The notes beneath the pieces are model-generated. The model worked only from the letters and a program-made list of their open reading frames with translations, made no database searches and was not told where the DNA came from. Below are positions 25,798 through 34,921 of a DNA stretch of 64,000 bases, in pieces. Where the stretch lies: positions 992,001 to 1,056,000 of the forward strand of contig CAWCOU010000006.1 of the NCBI GenBank assembly GCA_963797335.1. Direction: 5' to 3'. The DNA is from CAWCOU01 sp963797335. GTDB taxonomy: Bacteria > Pseudomonadota > Gammaproteobacteria > JAURND01. Made by a program: the position numbers and the translations under genes. Numbering within the stretch: position 1 is the stretch's first letter; each line of letters opens with the position of its first letter.

Positions 25798-27449
25798 ATG
25801 ACTTCTATTTGCCAACGAGGTGAGCGCGTCGTTTTTGATGTATTAGTCCTGGGCAGTGGCTTAGCCGGCCTTAGTTTTTGCCTTGAACTATTGAAACTTC
25901 GGCCGCAAACCCGCATTGCTGTCATCAGTAAAACCAGCTTACACGAATCCAATAGCTATTACGCACAAGGGGGCATAGCCGCTGTTCATGCCCCTGGGGA
26001 TTCAGTACAGCAACACATCAACGATACACTAACTGCCGGTGATGGGCTAAGCCATGCCACGGCCGTGCAAAAAATCATCGGTGAAGGCCCCCGCTTTATT
26101 CAACAATTAAAAACCCAAGGAATTCAGTTTGATGCTAATACTTCCGGCCAGCCTGATTTAGCCCGAGAAGGCGGGCATTCCGAACGACGAATTTTTCACT
26201 GCGGCGACCAAACCGGTCGAGCGCTGATCGACGTTTTGACTCAGCGATTACATGAACAACCCAATGTGACGATGTTTGAGCAACACATGGGGGTAAAACT
26301 ACTCACCCGCATCAAAAAACACCAGCCGGGCGATGGCGGTGAAGTGGTGGGCGCTTATATTTTAGATACGGCTAACGGTAAAATTCACACCTTCCTGGCC
26401 AATGTTGTGGTATTGGCGACTGGTGGTGCGGGTAAAACCTATCGTTACACAACCAACCCCGATGTGGCCACAGGTGATGGTGTTGCTATGGCCTATCGAG
26501 CCGGGGCGCGCGTAGGCAATATGGAGTTTTATCAATTTCATCCGACGTTACTGTATCATCGCCATGTCCACAATTTTTTGATTTCCGAAGCGGTGCGTGG
26601 TGAGGGCGGTTATTTACGGTTGGCTGATAATGGCGAACGTTTTATGCGCGCTATGCGCCAGAAGCCATGGAATTGGCGACGCGAGATGTGGTCGCCCGGG
26701 CCATTTTTACTGAAATTGAGAACAGTGCTTACAACTATGTACATCTGGATATTACCCACCGACCGCGAGCATTTTTAGAAAAACATTTCCCCAATATTTA
26801 CCAGCACCCTATCATGCTTTAGGCATTAGATATGAGCCAAGATTTGATTCCGGTGGTTCCCGCCGCGCATTATCTATGCGGCGGCGTATTAACCAATCCC
26901 ATGGCCGCACTGACAAGGCTACGACTTTATGCCATTGGCGAAGTCGCATTCACCGGCTTTCATGGTGCTAATCGTTTAGCCAGCAATTCTTTATTGGAAG
27001 CCGGTGTCACTGCGCAATCCGCCGCCCAAGATTGCTTACCCTGGCTGGCCCAGACATTAACCATGCAGAATTTGCCGCAAGATTGGGATTCGCAAGGGGT
27101 CACTGATTTGCGACGCGCCAGTCAAATCAATGCCCATTGGCATGGGTTACGCGGTGAGATGATTCTTATGCGGGTATTGTTCGTACCCAAGCCGGTTTAC
27201 AGGATTTATTGCAATTAATTATGACGCGTCGACAAATGATTGAAGAATATTATTGGAAGCACGTTGTGACCCGTGACTTATTGGAGCTACGTAATATTAT
27301 TTTAGTATGCGGAACTTATTGTGCGTTCGGCATTGCGTCGACGAGAAAGCCGCGGCGGTCATTATCGAGAAGATTATCCGCAACGGTTAGTGCAAAGCCA
27401 AGACAGTGTTTTTCCTGTCACGGATGCGATTTGGGATTTTGGCGAATAG
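25798..27449 (+). pseudogene. nadB: L-aspartate oxidase, multiply frameshifted
   Basis: NadB oxidises aspartate to iminoaspartate, the NadA substrate. The first 284 codons are intact (FAD site VLVLGSGLAGLSFCLEL, the SYYAQGGIAAV loop, HCGDQTGRAL, EFYQFHPT). The rest of the family sequence is present but spread over all three frames: RYAPEAMELATRDVVARAI, then GID/MSQDLIPVVPAAHYLCGG, GRTDKAT/LYAIGEV, HGANRLASNSLLEA, AGIVRTQAGLQDLL and AELIVRSALRRRESRGG, ending at TAG 27447-27449. Inferred indels lie near 26649, 26808, 26828, 26902, 26924, 27165 and 27308; the frame also meets a TAG at 26820. Otherwise the codons look well preserved, so inactivation is recent, or the reads are faulty here. Confidence 0.88.
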
Positions 27450-27488
27450 GCATGGTGTTACTTGAAAAATTACTATGATCGATAAAAA

Positions 27489-28844
27489 ATGATGACATCT
27501 TTTTCTACTACAGACACGTTCACATTAAACCCCACCCATCTGCATCTACCTGCTGATATGCCGATTTGTCAGAGTGACTATCCTTTAGATTGGTACCAAG
27601 AAGAATTTATTCCTTATGCGGAGGAATATTTAGCGTTGCCTAATCGCCAATTCCAAACCGTTCTCAATTGGATGCACCCCTATGTAGAGAAAGCCAAACA
27701 TCATTTTGGTGAGTCCTTATTATTGCTGGCCCATTATTACATGGGCGGGGAAATCGTTAAGTTGATTGAACGTTTAGGTGGATATATCGGTGATTCTTAT
27801 CAATTATCCATCGTTGCCGCTCGCATGCCGGAAAAATCGTTGATTATAAAATCGGCCGTGCATTTTATGGCGGAAGCGGTGGCACTGCTGGCTTCACCTC
27901 AACAGCAGGTGTATATCACCAACCCCAAGGCCGGCTGCACCATGGAAATGTTCGCCAAAGATTTTATGGTTGAGCCAGCTTTTTTAGAATTAAATAACCG
28001 CTACGGTGCTGACCACATACTACCTGTCTGCTATATGAATACTTCCGGCCGAGTGAAAGCTATGACCGGCGCCCAGGGTGGTGCCGTATGTACTAGTAGT
28101 AATGTGAAAAAAATCGTGGCCTGGGCCTTGCAACAGCAGAAAAAAGTGTTGTTTATTCCAGATCAACATATGGGGGAGAATGTCGCCGGTTGGTTGGGTA
28201 TTCCTCCTGAAAAAATTGCGTACTGGCCTAGCGGTACAGCTGGGGCCAATTATCGTTTAGATTCACAAGATTCTGCTACTTTGCAACGGTTTGACCAAGC
28301 GCAATTAGTTTTGTTTTCCAGCCAGTGTGGGGTGCATACGTATTTTCAACCGGAGATGGTGAGTTATTGGCAGGAGAAAGATTATCATGTCACTGTACAT
28401 CCTGAGTGTCGGAAAGTGGTCGTGGATGTTGCCAACTCTGCTGGTTCCACTGCTTTTATTTGGGATCAAGTGATGAATGATCGTGCCAATATGGGTAAAT
28501 ATGCGGTAGGGACTGAAAACCATATGGTGGAGAATTTAAAAACTAGTGCGGCTGCTAAAGGTATTGAAGTGGTCAATTTGGGTGCTGCGCCTTTGCCAGG
28601 TCAACCCGGTATGGGCTGCGGTTGCGCGACGATGTCGCGTAATGATCCTCCACATTTGGTGGCATTGTTGGATTTACTACGACAAGGAAAAACATTGCCG
28701 TATAATGAAGTGAAACCAGGTGATGTCGTTAACGAGTTCACCGGCTCACGACAGCGTTTGTCTTTGGAAGAGCAAGAAGAATTAGTTAGGAATGCTCGGT
28801 TAGCATTAGAAAATATGATTCGGATTACTGAGCAAAGTGACTAG
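27489..28844 (+). CDS. nadA: Quinolinate synthase, long form
   Basis: NadA condenses iminoaspartate with dihydroxyacetone phosphate to quinolinate, using a 4Fe-4S cluster. Candidate cluster ligands are Cys150 (NPKAGCTMEMFA), Cys307 (VHPEC) and Cys377 or Cys379 (GMGCGCATM). Other family stretches are LAHYYMGGEIV, YMNTSGRVKA, FIPDQHMGEN and GTENHMVENL. At 451 residues it is about 100 longer than the Escherichia coli enzyme, with a long N-terminal segment (PLDWYQEEFIPYAEEY). It follows the broken nadB, so its substrate supply is uncertain. Confidence 0.94.
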   Translation: MMTSFSTTDTFTLNPTHLHLPADMPICQSDYPLDWYQEEFIPYAEEYLALPNRQFQTVLNWMHPYVEKAKHHFGESLLLLAHYYMGGEIVKLIERLGGYIGDSYQLSIVAARMPEKSLIIKSAVHFMAEAVALLASPQQQVYITNPKAGCTMEMFAKDFMVEPAFLELNNRYGADHILPVCYMNTSGRVKAMTGAQGGAVCTSSNVKKIVAWALQQQKKVLFIPDQHMGENVAGWLGIPPEKIAYWPSGTAGANYRLDSQDSATLQRFDQAQLVLFSSQCGVHTYFQPEMVSYWQEKDYHVTVHPECRKVVVDVANSAGSTAFIWDQVMNDRANMGKYAVGTENHMVENLKTSAAAKGIEVVNLGAAPLPGQPGMGCGCATMSRNDPPHLVALLDLLRQGKTLPYNEVKPGDVVNEFTGSRQRLSLEEQEELVRNARLALENMIRITEQSD

Positions 28845-28865
28845 CCCAACTTATGGAAATTGACA

Positions 28866-30191
28866 ATGACTACTAAAAATTATTTACAGGAACGGGATCA
28901 GAAAGTTATTTGGCATCCCTTTACGCAACACGGTTTGGAATCTGAGTTTCCTGCCATAGTGGCTGCTAAAGGCGCGTATTTAGAGCTGGCGGATGGCCAA
29001 CGGATTTTAGATGCAATTTCTTCCTGGTATGTGAACTTGCACGGCCATGCTCATCCCGCTATTGCGCAAGCGATTTATACGCAGGCGCAACATTTAGATC
29101 AGGTAATGTTCGCCGGTTTTACTCATGAACCCGCCGTGCGTTTAGCGGAAACATTGATTGAGGCGGTGCAAAATCGCGGTACGACATTAAGTCGATGCTT
29201 TTACGCGGACAATGGCGCTGCTGCAGTGGAAATCGCCATGAAGATGGCATTTCAATACCACAAAAATCGCGGTAACACGACACGCACCCGTTTTCTATCA
29301 TTAGCAAATGCCTATCATGGCGACACCATTGGCGCTATGTCGGTCAGCGACCAGCATGGGTTTGCGGAAACATTTCAAGAGTTATTCTTCCCGGTGGATT
29401 TTATTGAACCGGATGATACTCATGCTTTAGAAAAATGCCTGCAAGAAAAGGCGGAGCAATATGCTGGTTTTGTGTTAGAACCCATGGTGCAAGCTGTAGG
29501 CGGCATGCGTATACATAGTGCGGAGTTTGTCCGTAATGTCGCCGCGCTTTGTAAAAAGCATGGGTTGTTATTAATTTGTGATGAAATCTTTACAAATTTT
29601 TATCGCACAGGTCGCTGTTTTGCTTTTGAATATGCGGGTATACAGCCTGATTTATTATGCCTGGGCAAGGGGTTGACCGGTGGTTTTTTACCGTTATCGG
29701 CTGTGTTAGCAACTGAAGCGATTTTTACTACCTATCACAGCCAAGACATTCGCAAGGCGTTCTTACACGGGCATTCCTTTACTGCCAATCCCGTCGCTTG
29801 TGCGGCAGGGCTTGCTTCCTGGCAAATTTTACAGCAACCTGAAACCCAAGAAGCAATTCAACGAATCAGTGCACAAACAAGAGATTGGGTGAATCGATTG
29901 GCTTTGCATCCACGCTGTCGCAAAGCGTATTCGCTGGGCACTATTGGTGCGATTGAAATTGATGGGTTCCCTAATTATTTTGCCAATGTTGGCCCGAAAA
30001 TTCGTGCGTATACATTGGCACGCCAAGTGTTGTTGCGTCCTTTAGGGCCGGTGCTTTATGCGATACCTCCTTATTGCACCACTGCAGCTGAAATCGATAA
30101 AATTTACGGGGTCATGGCATCCTTGTTGGATGATGCCCACCTTATTTTTAATGAAAAATCAGCACCGTTATGCGTTGACGCCGGCGTTTAA
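28866..30191 (+). CDS. bioA: Adenosylmethionine-8-amino-7-oxononanoate aminotransferase
   Basis: BioA makes 7,8-diaminopelargonate in biotin synthesis, using SAM as amino donor and PLP. The 441-residue product has WHPFTQH near the start, ISSWYVNLHGHAHP, FYADNGAAAVEIAMKMAFQY, LANAYHGDT, the PLP-Asp stretch LLICDEIFTNFYRTG and the Schiff-base lysine in CLGKGLTGGFLPLS. ATG 28866 is preferred to TTG 28860. No other bio gene is adjacent. Biotin serves the carboxylase at 17732. Confidence 0.94.
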   Translation: MTTKNYLQERDQKVIWHPFTQHGLESEFPAIVAAKGAYLELADGQRILDAISSWYVNLHGHAHPAIAQAIYTQAQHLDQVMFAGFTHEPAVRLAETLIEAVQNRGTTLSRCFYADNGAAAVEIAMKMAFQYHKNRGNTTRTRFLSLANAYHGDTIGAMSVSDQHGFAETFQELFFPVDFIEPDDTHALEKCLQEKAEQYAGFVLEPMVQAVGGMRIHSAEFVRNVAALCKKHGLLLICDEIFTNFYRTGRCFAFEYAGIQPDLLCLGKGLTGGFLPLSAVLATEAIFTTYHSQDIRKAFLHGHSFTANPVACAAGLASWQILQQPETQEAIQRISAQTRDWVNRLALHPRCRKAYSLGTIGAIEIDGFPNYFANVGPKIRAYTLARQVLLRPLGPVLYAIPPYCTTAAEIDKIYGVMASLLDDAHLIFNEKSAPLCVDAGV

Positions 30192-30288
30192 ACGTTTTTA
30201 GATGAGACCATATCATTACCCACAAGTACGTTCGTCCCGGCATCCACGCCAAGACGACGTTATTTATGGGTAATGATAAGAATGAGAC

Positions 30289-30546
30289 ATGACCATGGCA
30301 AAAAAATCCGTAGACACGTTTAATTTTGAAACTGCATTAGCAGAATTAAATGCATTAGTGGAAAAAATGGAGTTAGGTGGGCTTAGCCTCGAAGACTCAC
30401 TTAAAAGTTTTGAGAAGGGAGTGGCACTTACTCGGCAATGCCAGCAAGCTCTGCAAAGTGCCGAACAAAAGGTGCAGATCTTGCTGGAAAAAAATGGGCA
30501 ATCTGCATTGGAAACTTTTCACTCACCTGACGCGGAGGACGAATGA
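30289..30546 (+). CDS. xseB: Exodeoxyribonuclease VII small subunit
   Basis: XseB is the small helical subunit that wraps XseA. The 85-residue protein has the typical core FNFETALAELNALVEKMELG and SLEDSLKSFEKGVALTRQCQ, then LQSAEQKVQIL. It overlaps ispA by 4 bases (ATGA), the common xseB-ispA coupling. A second in-frame ATG lies at 30295. Confidence 0.94.
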   Translation: MTMAKKSVDTFNFETALAELNALVEKMELGGLSLEDSLKSFEKGVALTRQCQQALQSAEQKVQILLEKNGQSALETFHSPDAEDE

Positions 30547-31427
30547 GTCTTTCAGCTAGCCGCACTCAAACATACACGGAACGCGTGAATGACGCTTTGG
30601 ATCGATACCTTCCGCCAGCTCATCAATCACCCGCTCGTCTCCATGAAGCGATGCGTTACGCGGTGTGTAATGGTGGTAAACGCGTACGACCTTTGTTGGT
30701 GTATGCTACCGGTGAGTTTCTGGGAGTCGGGTTGTCGCAGTTGGATGCGCCAGCCTGTGCGATTGAATTAATTCATGCTTATTCCTTGGTGCACGACGAT
30801 TTACCGGCCATGGATGACGATGATTTACGCCGCGGCAAACCGACGTGTCATAAAGCGTTTGATGAAGCCACTGCCATTTTAGTGGGTGATGCCTTACAAA
30901 GCCTGGCATTTGAAATATTAACTACTCAGCGGACTATTCCTGACAGTCAAGCGTTGCAAATGGTCAGCGTATTAGCGAAAGCATCTGGTTCTTGCGGCAT
31001 GGCCGGCGGTCAGGCCTTGGATATGGCGAACGATAATAAAACGGTTACCGCGACAGAAATAGAGACGCTGTATCGGTTAAAAACCGGGGCGTTAATTTCG
31101 GCCAGTGTCGAGTTAGGCATTTTGGCTGCTCAGCCTGACGAGCCCGCGCTGAAGAACTCCTTATTGCAGTTTGCCAGCCACCTCGGCCTGGCTTTTCAAA
31201 TTTATGACGATGTGTTAGATATTGAAAGTGATGTGTCTGTGTTAGGTAAAGCACCGGGCAGTGACCAGCGTCAGCAGAAATCCACTTATCCCGCCATTTT
31301 TGGCTTAAATAACGCGAAAACCCGAGTACAATCCCTAGTTTCGGAAGCAACCGCCACACTATCTTCCTGGGCAGAGAGAGCTGATTACCTACGCTTTATT
31401 GCTCAACAAATTTTGAGCCGCACTTAA
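30543..31427 (+). CDS. ispA: Farnesyl diphosphate synthase
   Basis: IspA makes farnesyl diphosphate for quinone and undecaprenyl carriers. The 294-residue enzyme shows NGGKRVRPLL, the first aspartate-rich motif DDLPAMDDDDLRRGKPT (with the bacterial two-residue insertion) and the second, YDDVLD, before a conserved LGKAPGSDQ. dxs, often third in the xseB-ispA-dxs operon, is absent; repeats follow instead. Confidence 0.95.
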   Translation: MSLSASRTQTYTERVNDALDRYLPPAHQSPARLHEAMRYAVCNGGKRVRPLLVYATGEFLGVGLSQLDAPACAIELIHAYSLVHDDLPAMDDDDLRRGKPTCHKAFDEATAILVGDALQSLAFEILTTQRTIPDSQALQMVSVLAKASGSCGMAGGQALDMANDNKTVTATEIETLYRLKTGALISASVELGILAAQPDEPALKNSLLQFASHLGLAFQIYDDVLDIESDVSVLGKAPGSDQRQQKSTYPAIFGLNNAKTRVQSLVSEATATLSSWAERADYLRFIAQQILSRT

Positions 31428-31473
31428 CTTCTTGCTCCGTCATCCTCCCCATCACGTCATCCCGAACGCTCCC

Positions 31474-31643
31474 CGTCATCCAGAGCGTAGCGAAGGATCC
31501 CCTGAATGTGGCACCGTCATTTAACATAGACTGAAATTCAAATCCTCCCAGCCTGGGTTCAATTCGTGCCACATCCAGGGGATCCTTCGCTACGCTCTGG
31601 ATGACGTGAGAAGTGGGGATCCTTCGCTGCGCTCTGGATGACG
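31474..31643. repeat. Family B 41-bp inverted pair plus partial third copy
   Basis: 31474-31514 and 31566-31606 are inverted 41-base copies with one mismatch (CGTCATCCAGAGCGTAGCGA at one end, TGTGGCAC at the other). They flank a 51-base centre. A partial copy follows at 31615-31643. Together they form a 133-base element able to fold into a long hairpin, downstream of ispA. Confidence 0.88.
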
Positions 31644-31672
31644 TGGGGTGAGTTACGTCGTGCGGCATCTTC

Positions 31673-31705
31673 AATGGTGGGCACGCTTCGCTTTGCCCAC
31701 CCTAC
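31673..31705. repeat. Family A unit abutting tsaC
   Basis: This single 33-base copy of the GGTGGGCACGCTTCGCTTTG unit overlaps the tsaC stop codon at its right end. The same sequence follows the epmA stop. Confidence 0.85.
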
Positions 31706-32262
31706 TGACGAAGCTTTTCTCCCGTCATCACATCGTAAATCGCGGTTGGTTTTTCTAAATTACCCACTTCCCCGGTGATAATCATTACGCTATCTGAAAA
31801 AATGCGTTGCGCTTCAATTGCCGTTCGAGCGGGGTGCTGGCCTTGGCGATTCGCACTGGTGGAGACTAATGGCCGACCAAACGAGCGGCACAGCGCACTG
31901 GCTATCGGATGTGCTATTACGCGTACGGCTACTGTCTTGTGTTCACCGCAAATCCAGGTTGGGGTTTTAGGACCGACGGGGAAGAGCCAGGTGACGGGGC
32001 CAGGCCAAGTACTCCTTGCTTTGGCAAAGTGCGTATCCGAAACAGGTTGAATATAGTCGAATAGCTGCTCGATCTCCGCTGCAATCAAGATTAAGCCTTT
32101 ACTGACATGACGTTCTTTCAAAGCCAGGAGCTGAGTCACCGCTTGAGCATTTAAGGGATCACAGCCCAAGCCATATACTGCTTCCGTTGGGTAGGCGATG
32201 ATGCCGCCCTGGTGCAAACAATCGATAGCTGCATTGAGTTCTAATAAATTCATGGCATGCAT
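31702..32262 (-). CDS. tsaC: Threonylcarbamoyl-AMP synthase TsaC
   Basis: TsaC makes threonylcarbamoyl-AMP for the t6A37 tRNA modification. The 186-residue YrdC-fold protein shows IAYPTEAVYGLGCDPLN, LALKERHVSKGLILIA, the WPGPVTWLFP stretch, VAVRVIAHP and LVSTSANRQG. It ends normally (TGEKLRQ) exactly where a family A repeat begins. Start is 32262, or an internal ATG at 32253; neither has a clear ribosome site. Confidence 0.94.
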   Translation of the reverse strand: MHAMNLLELNAAIDCLHQGGIIAYPTEAVYGLGCDPLNAQAVTQLLALKERHVSKGLILIAAEIEQLFDYIQPVSDTHFAKARSTWPGPVTWLFPVGPKTPTWICGEHKTVAVRVIAHPIASALCRSFGRPLVSTSANRQGQHPARTAIEAQRIFSDSVMIITGEVGNLEKPTAIYDVMTGEKLRQ

Positions 32263-32309
32263 ACTTTGTGTATTTTTCTAGGATTTAAGGCGTTTTTTTG
32301 CGCCAATGA

Positions 32310-32585
32310 TTAAAGTAGGTTTTTTTGGCGTAATCGACGCGCTTCTTTAGGGTCCAGCCGTAATGGTCGGTAAATTTCTATTCTATCCCCTGCTTTTACG
32401 AACTCTGTTAATGCCACACAATGACCAAAAATACCCACTGAATTTTGAGCTAAGTCGATGCTGGGGAAACGTTGTAGTATGCCGGATTGACAAATAGCGG
32501 TTTGAACAGTACAACCTTCAGGAACGGTGACAGCGATCACTGTTTGTTGTTCGGGCAGGGCGTAGACCACTTCCACAGCTATCAT
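32310..32585 (-). CDS. RnfH-family ubiquitin-fold protein
   Basis: The 91-residue protein resembles the RnfH/UPF0125 group: VEVVYALPEQQTVIAVTVPEG at the N-terminus, IDLAQNSVGIFG, then VKAGDRIEIYRPLRLDPKEA and RRLRQKNLL. It overlaps ratA by four bases, the same ratA-rnfH pairing as in Escherichia coli. Function is poorly defined. Confidence 0.9.
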   Translation of the reverse strand: MIAVEVVYALPEQQTVIAVTVPEGCTVQTAICQSGILQRFPSIDLAQNSVGIFGHCVALTEFVKAGDRIEIYRPLRLDPKEARRLRQKNLL

Positions 32586-33013
32586 GGACCATAGACTTCA
32601 TGAGCGCGCTTGCAAAAAACGTCGACTAGGGTATTGGCGACCGGATGAAAGACCGGAGCAAACATTAAGCCTAAAATTTTATTCGAGAACTCAAACTCAA
32701 GGTCTAAGCGGATCTGACACCCTTCCGGCACCGACTCAAAGCGCCAAAACCCTTCTAGTTGGCGAAAAGGCCCATCAATCAATCGTATTTCCACGATTTT
32801 ACTGGGTTGTAATCGGTTGCAAGTGGTGAATGATTTGTGCAAACTGCCTTTGGCGAATTGTAATCGCGCTCGGATTTCATGCTCATCGCGATGCAAGATC
32901 TCCGCCGATTTACACCATGGCACGAATTCTGGATAATCCTCAATGCGGTTCACCAAATCAAACATCTGATTGGGTGAATAGGGTACCGTGGCGTCTCGGT
33001 TAATGATCGTCAT
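32582..33013 (-). CDS. ratA: RatA/Coq10-like START-domain protein
   Basis: The 143-residue protein of the polyketide-cyclase/START family begins with VPYSPNQMFDLVNRIEDYPEFVPWC, as RatA and Coq10 do, and ends with FCKRAHEVYGP. Escherichia coli RatA was described as a ribosome association toxin, while Coq10 homologues bind ubiquinone; the biological role here is open. It diverges from smpB, a conserved arrangement. Confidence 0.9.
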   Translation of the reverse strand: MTIINRDATVPYSPNQMFDLVNRIEDYPEFVPWCKSAEILHRDEHEIRARLQFAKGSLHKSFTTCNRLQPSKIVEIRLIDGPFRQLEGFWRFESVPEGCQIRLDLEFEFSNKILGLMFAPVFHPVANTLVDVFCKRAHEVYGP

Positions 33014-33157
33014 GAATAAACTCAGTAAAAATGAACACTAGCGGTAATGTTCCCTTACTTTGGCCTCTTATGTCAATAAACCCTCTAAAGGATTTCTTTT
33101 GGGGAGGTTTTCCCGGGTCTGGTTACAATTTGCGCTGATTTCGTACATAATCTAGTT

Positions 33158-33628
33158 ATGAATACTTCCGACAAAAACTCTGCTCAGCAGACGATTACTT
33201 TAAACAGAAAAGCTCTACACGATTATTTCATCGAACAACGCTTCGAAGGCGGCTTGGTGCTGGAAGGTTGGGAAGTGAAAAGCCTTCGTGCCGGCCGTGT
33301 ACAATTAAAAGACAGCTACGTCGTTTTGAGCCGCGGCGAAGCCTGGTTGTTGAACGCACACATCTCCCCCCTAAGCACTGTTTCTACCCATATTGACCCC
33401 AACCCAGAACGCAGCCGAAAAGTATTGCTCCACAAAAAAGAACTGAATTTATTAATCGGCGCCACTCATCGCGAGGGATATACCCTCATACCTCTGTCGC
33501 TTTATTGGAAGCATAATCGCGCAAAAATAGCATTTGGTTTAGCCAAAGGCAAAAAACTCTATGATAAGCGCGAATCCGAGAAACAACGCGACTGGCAGCG
33601 GGAGAAGCAGAGGATCATGAAAAAGTAA
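33158..33628 (+). CDS. smpB: SsrA-binding protein SmpB
   Basis: SmpB carries tmRNA to stalled ribosomes. The 156-residue protein shows NRKALHDYFIEQRFEGGLVL, GWEVKSLRAGRVQLKDSYV, LLINGATH-type sequence (LLIGATHREGYTLIPLSLYW) and a basic tail. The ssrA gene is not evident between smpB and the next gene, only 24 bases away. Confidence 0.95.
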   Translation: MNTSDKNSAQQTITLNRKALHDYFIEQRFEGGLVLEGWEVKSLRAGRVQLKDSYVVLSRGEAWLLNAHISPLSTVSTHIDPNPERSRKVLLHKKELNLLIGATHREGYTLIPLSLYWKHNRAKIAFGLAKGKKLYDKRESEKQRDWQREKQRIMKK

Positions 33629-33652
33629 CGGGAGCCTTCTTTCCTAGGTTGT

Positions 33653-34921
33653 TTACATCATTAAGCAGCTGCTATCATTAGGAGGTTCTTCATTTTTTTT
33701 AGGTTCGGACCCATCAGCAATACCATAATCCATAGCCATATAGCTTGCAATAATAGCTAAACAAACTTTAGGCATGTGTTCGATGGATGCCAACATGATG
33801 AGGATGCTATTTTTAAAGGACTCAGACCTTTGACTTAAATGTACTACATCTTTAGCGGCAAGCTCCTGTTTGTTAAATAATTTTAATTTCTCTTCAAATA
33901 ATTTGAATTCCTTAAGAAATACAGCACTTTCCTGAGTGGTGAACGTATCATGCAGAATGGAATGTCGCGATTGTTCTTTTTTTAGATTTCTAAAGAATAG
34001 GTAAGACCCTATCCATGATTCTGCGTTTTTATGCTTCTGCTCAGCGGCTGCCATGAAAAATTGACCAGCTGATAAGTATTCCTTCTCTGTGTTATGCCAC
34101 ACCCCTAATGCAAATTTCACATCTGGATCTTCCTGATCAGTGACAGAATGAATTAAGCGTAGTGCTTCTTTTTTATTTACTTCTACCCCCATTCCCTGCA
34201 AATACTGAACAGATAAATTGAGTTTAGCCTGATCAACGTTGCCGTGCTCAATTGCCAAACGGTTCAACCGTGCAGCTTCTTTTAGATCTTCTCCCGTCCG
34301 TAGATGATGGCGGGCCAAATCGGATTGGGCATGGGGATCACCCTTGTTAGCTGCAGATTGGTATAAGGATATGGCTTTTTCAATATTCATCTGTAAACCA
34401 TGGCCTAACTCATAAAGGTGACCTAACTGAGATTGAGCCCCAGCGTGTCCTTGCTCAGATGCTAAACGGTAGAAACGAGCCCCATCTTGGAAATTTCCTT
34501 CACGGCATTCATGGTGTCCTAATCTATATTGGGCTTCTGCATGCCCTTGCGCCGCAGATAAACGATACCAGTATATCGCTTTGTCTCGATCTTTTCCCAC
34601 CACTATTCCTGTCATATAGAGAAACCCGATATAAAATTGAGCATGGGCATCTTTTTTTTTAGCCGCTAAACGGAATAACCGTAATGCTTCTCGGGGGTCT
34701 TTTTCTACCCCAGTTCCATCGTAGTAACACTCTCCTAACGTACTCAGCGCGGGCGGATATCCCTCTTCAGCCAAGGATTTAAGTAGGTGCAGCATTTCTT
34801 CTAAATCTTGTTTAACCGCAAAGCTGCCATCTCTATACTGAAGAGCAAGGTCAAATTTAAAAGCGAGTTTAAATCTCGCATAATAGTTTAGTTCATTCCA
34901 CTCAGATTTATGTTCACTCAT
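33653..34921 (-). CDS. Sel1-repeat protein with C-terminal CaaX-like CLMM
   Basis: The 422-residue protein contains about six Sel1-like repeats (residues 45-270). An example is LGECYYDGTGVEKDPREAL followed by LFRLAAKKKDAHAQ; others are IGFLYMTGIVVGKDRDKAI and LGHLYELGHGL. A helical region follows, then a polar tail rich in Glu/Pro/Asn. The last residues are SSCLMM, a CaaX box (Met at X favours farnesylation). Legionella species use Sel1 proteins in host interaction, and some effectors carry CaaX boxes. No signal peptide is seen. ATG 34921 has GAGGA seven bases upstream; 34954 has none. Confidence 0.85.
   Translation of the reverse strand: MSEHKSEWNELNYYARFKLAFKFDLALQYRDGSFAVKQDLEEMLHLLKSLAEEGYPPALSTLGECYYDGTGVEKDPREALRLFRLAAKKKDAHAQFYIGFLYMTGIVVGKDRDKAIYWYRLSAAQGHAEAQYRLGHHECREGNFQDGARFYRLASEQGHAGAQSQLGHLYELGHGLQMNIEKAISLYQSAANKGDPHAQSDLARHHLRTGEDLKEAARLNRLAIEHGNVDQAKLNLSVQYLQGMGVEVNKKEALRLIHSVTDQEDPDVKFALGVWHNTEKEYLSAGQFFMAAAEQKHKNAESWIGSYLFFRNLKKEQSRHSILHDTFTTQESAVFLKEFKLFEEKLKLFNKQELAAKDVVHLSQRSESFKNSILIMLASIEHMPKVCLAIIASYMAMDYGIADGSEPKKNEEPPNDSSCLMM

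Noticed and set aside
26640..27310. Programmed ribosomal frameshifting as the explanation for nadB
   Set aside because: About seven separate shifts of both signs would be needed, with no shared slippery sites; decay or sequence error is far more likely.
33629..33652. ssrA (tmRNA) after smpB
   Set aside because: Only 24 bases separate smpB from the next gene; no room for tmRNA.
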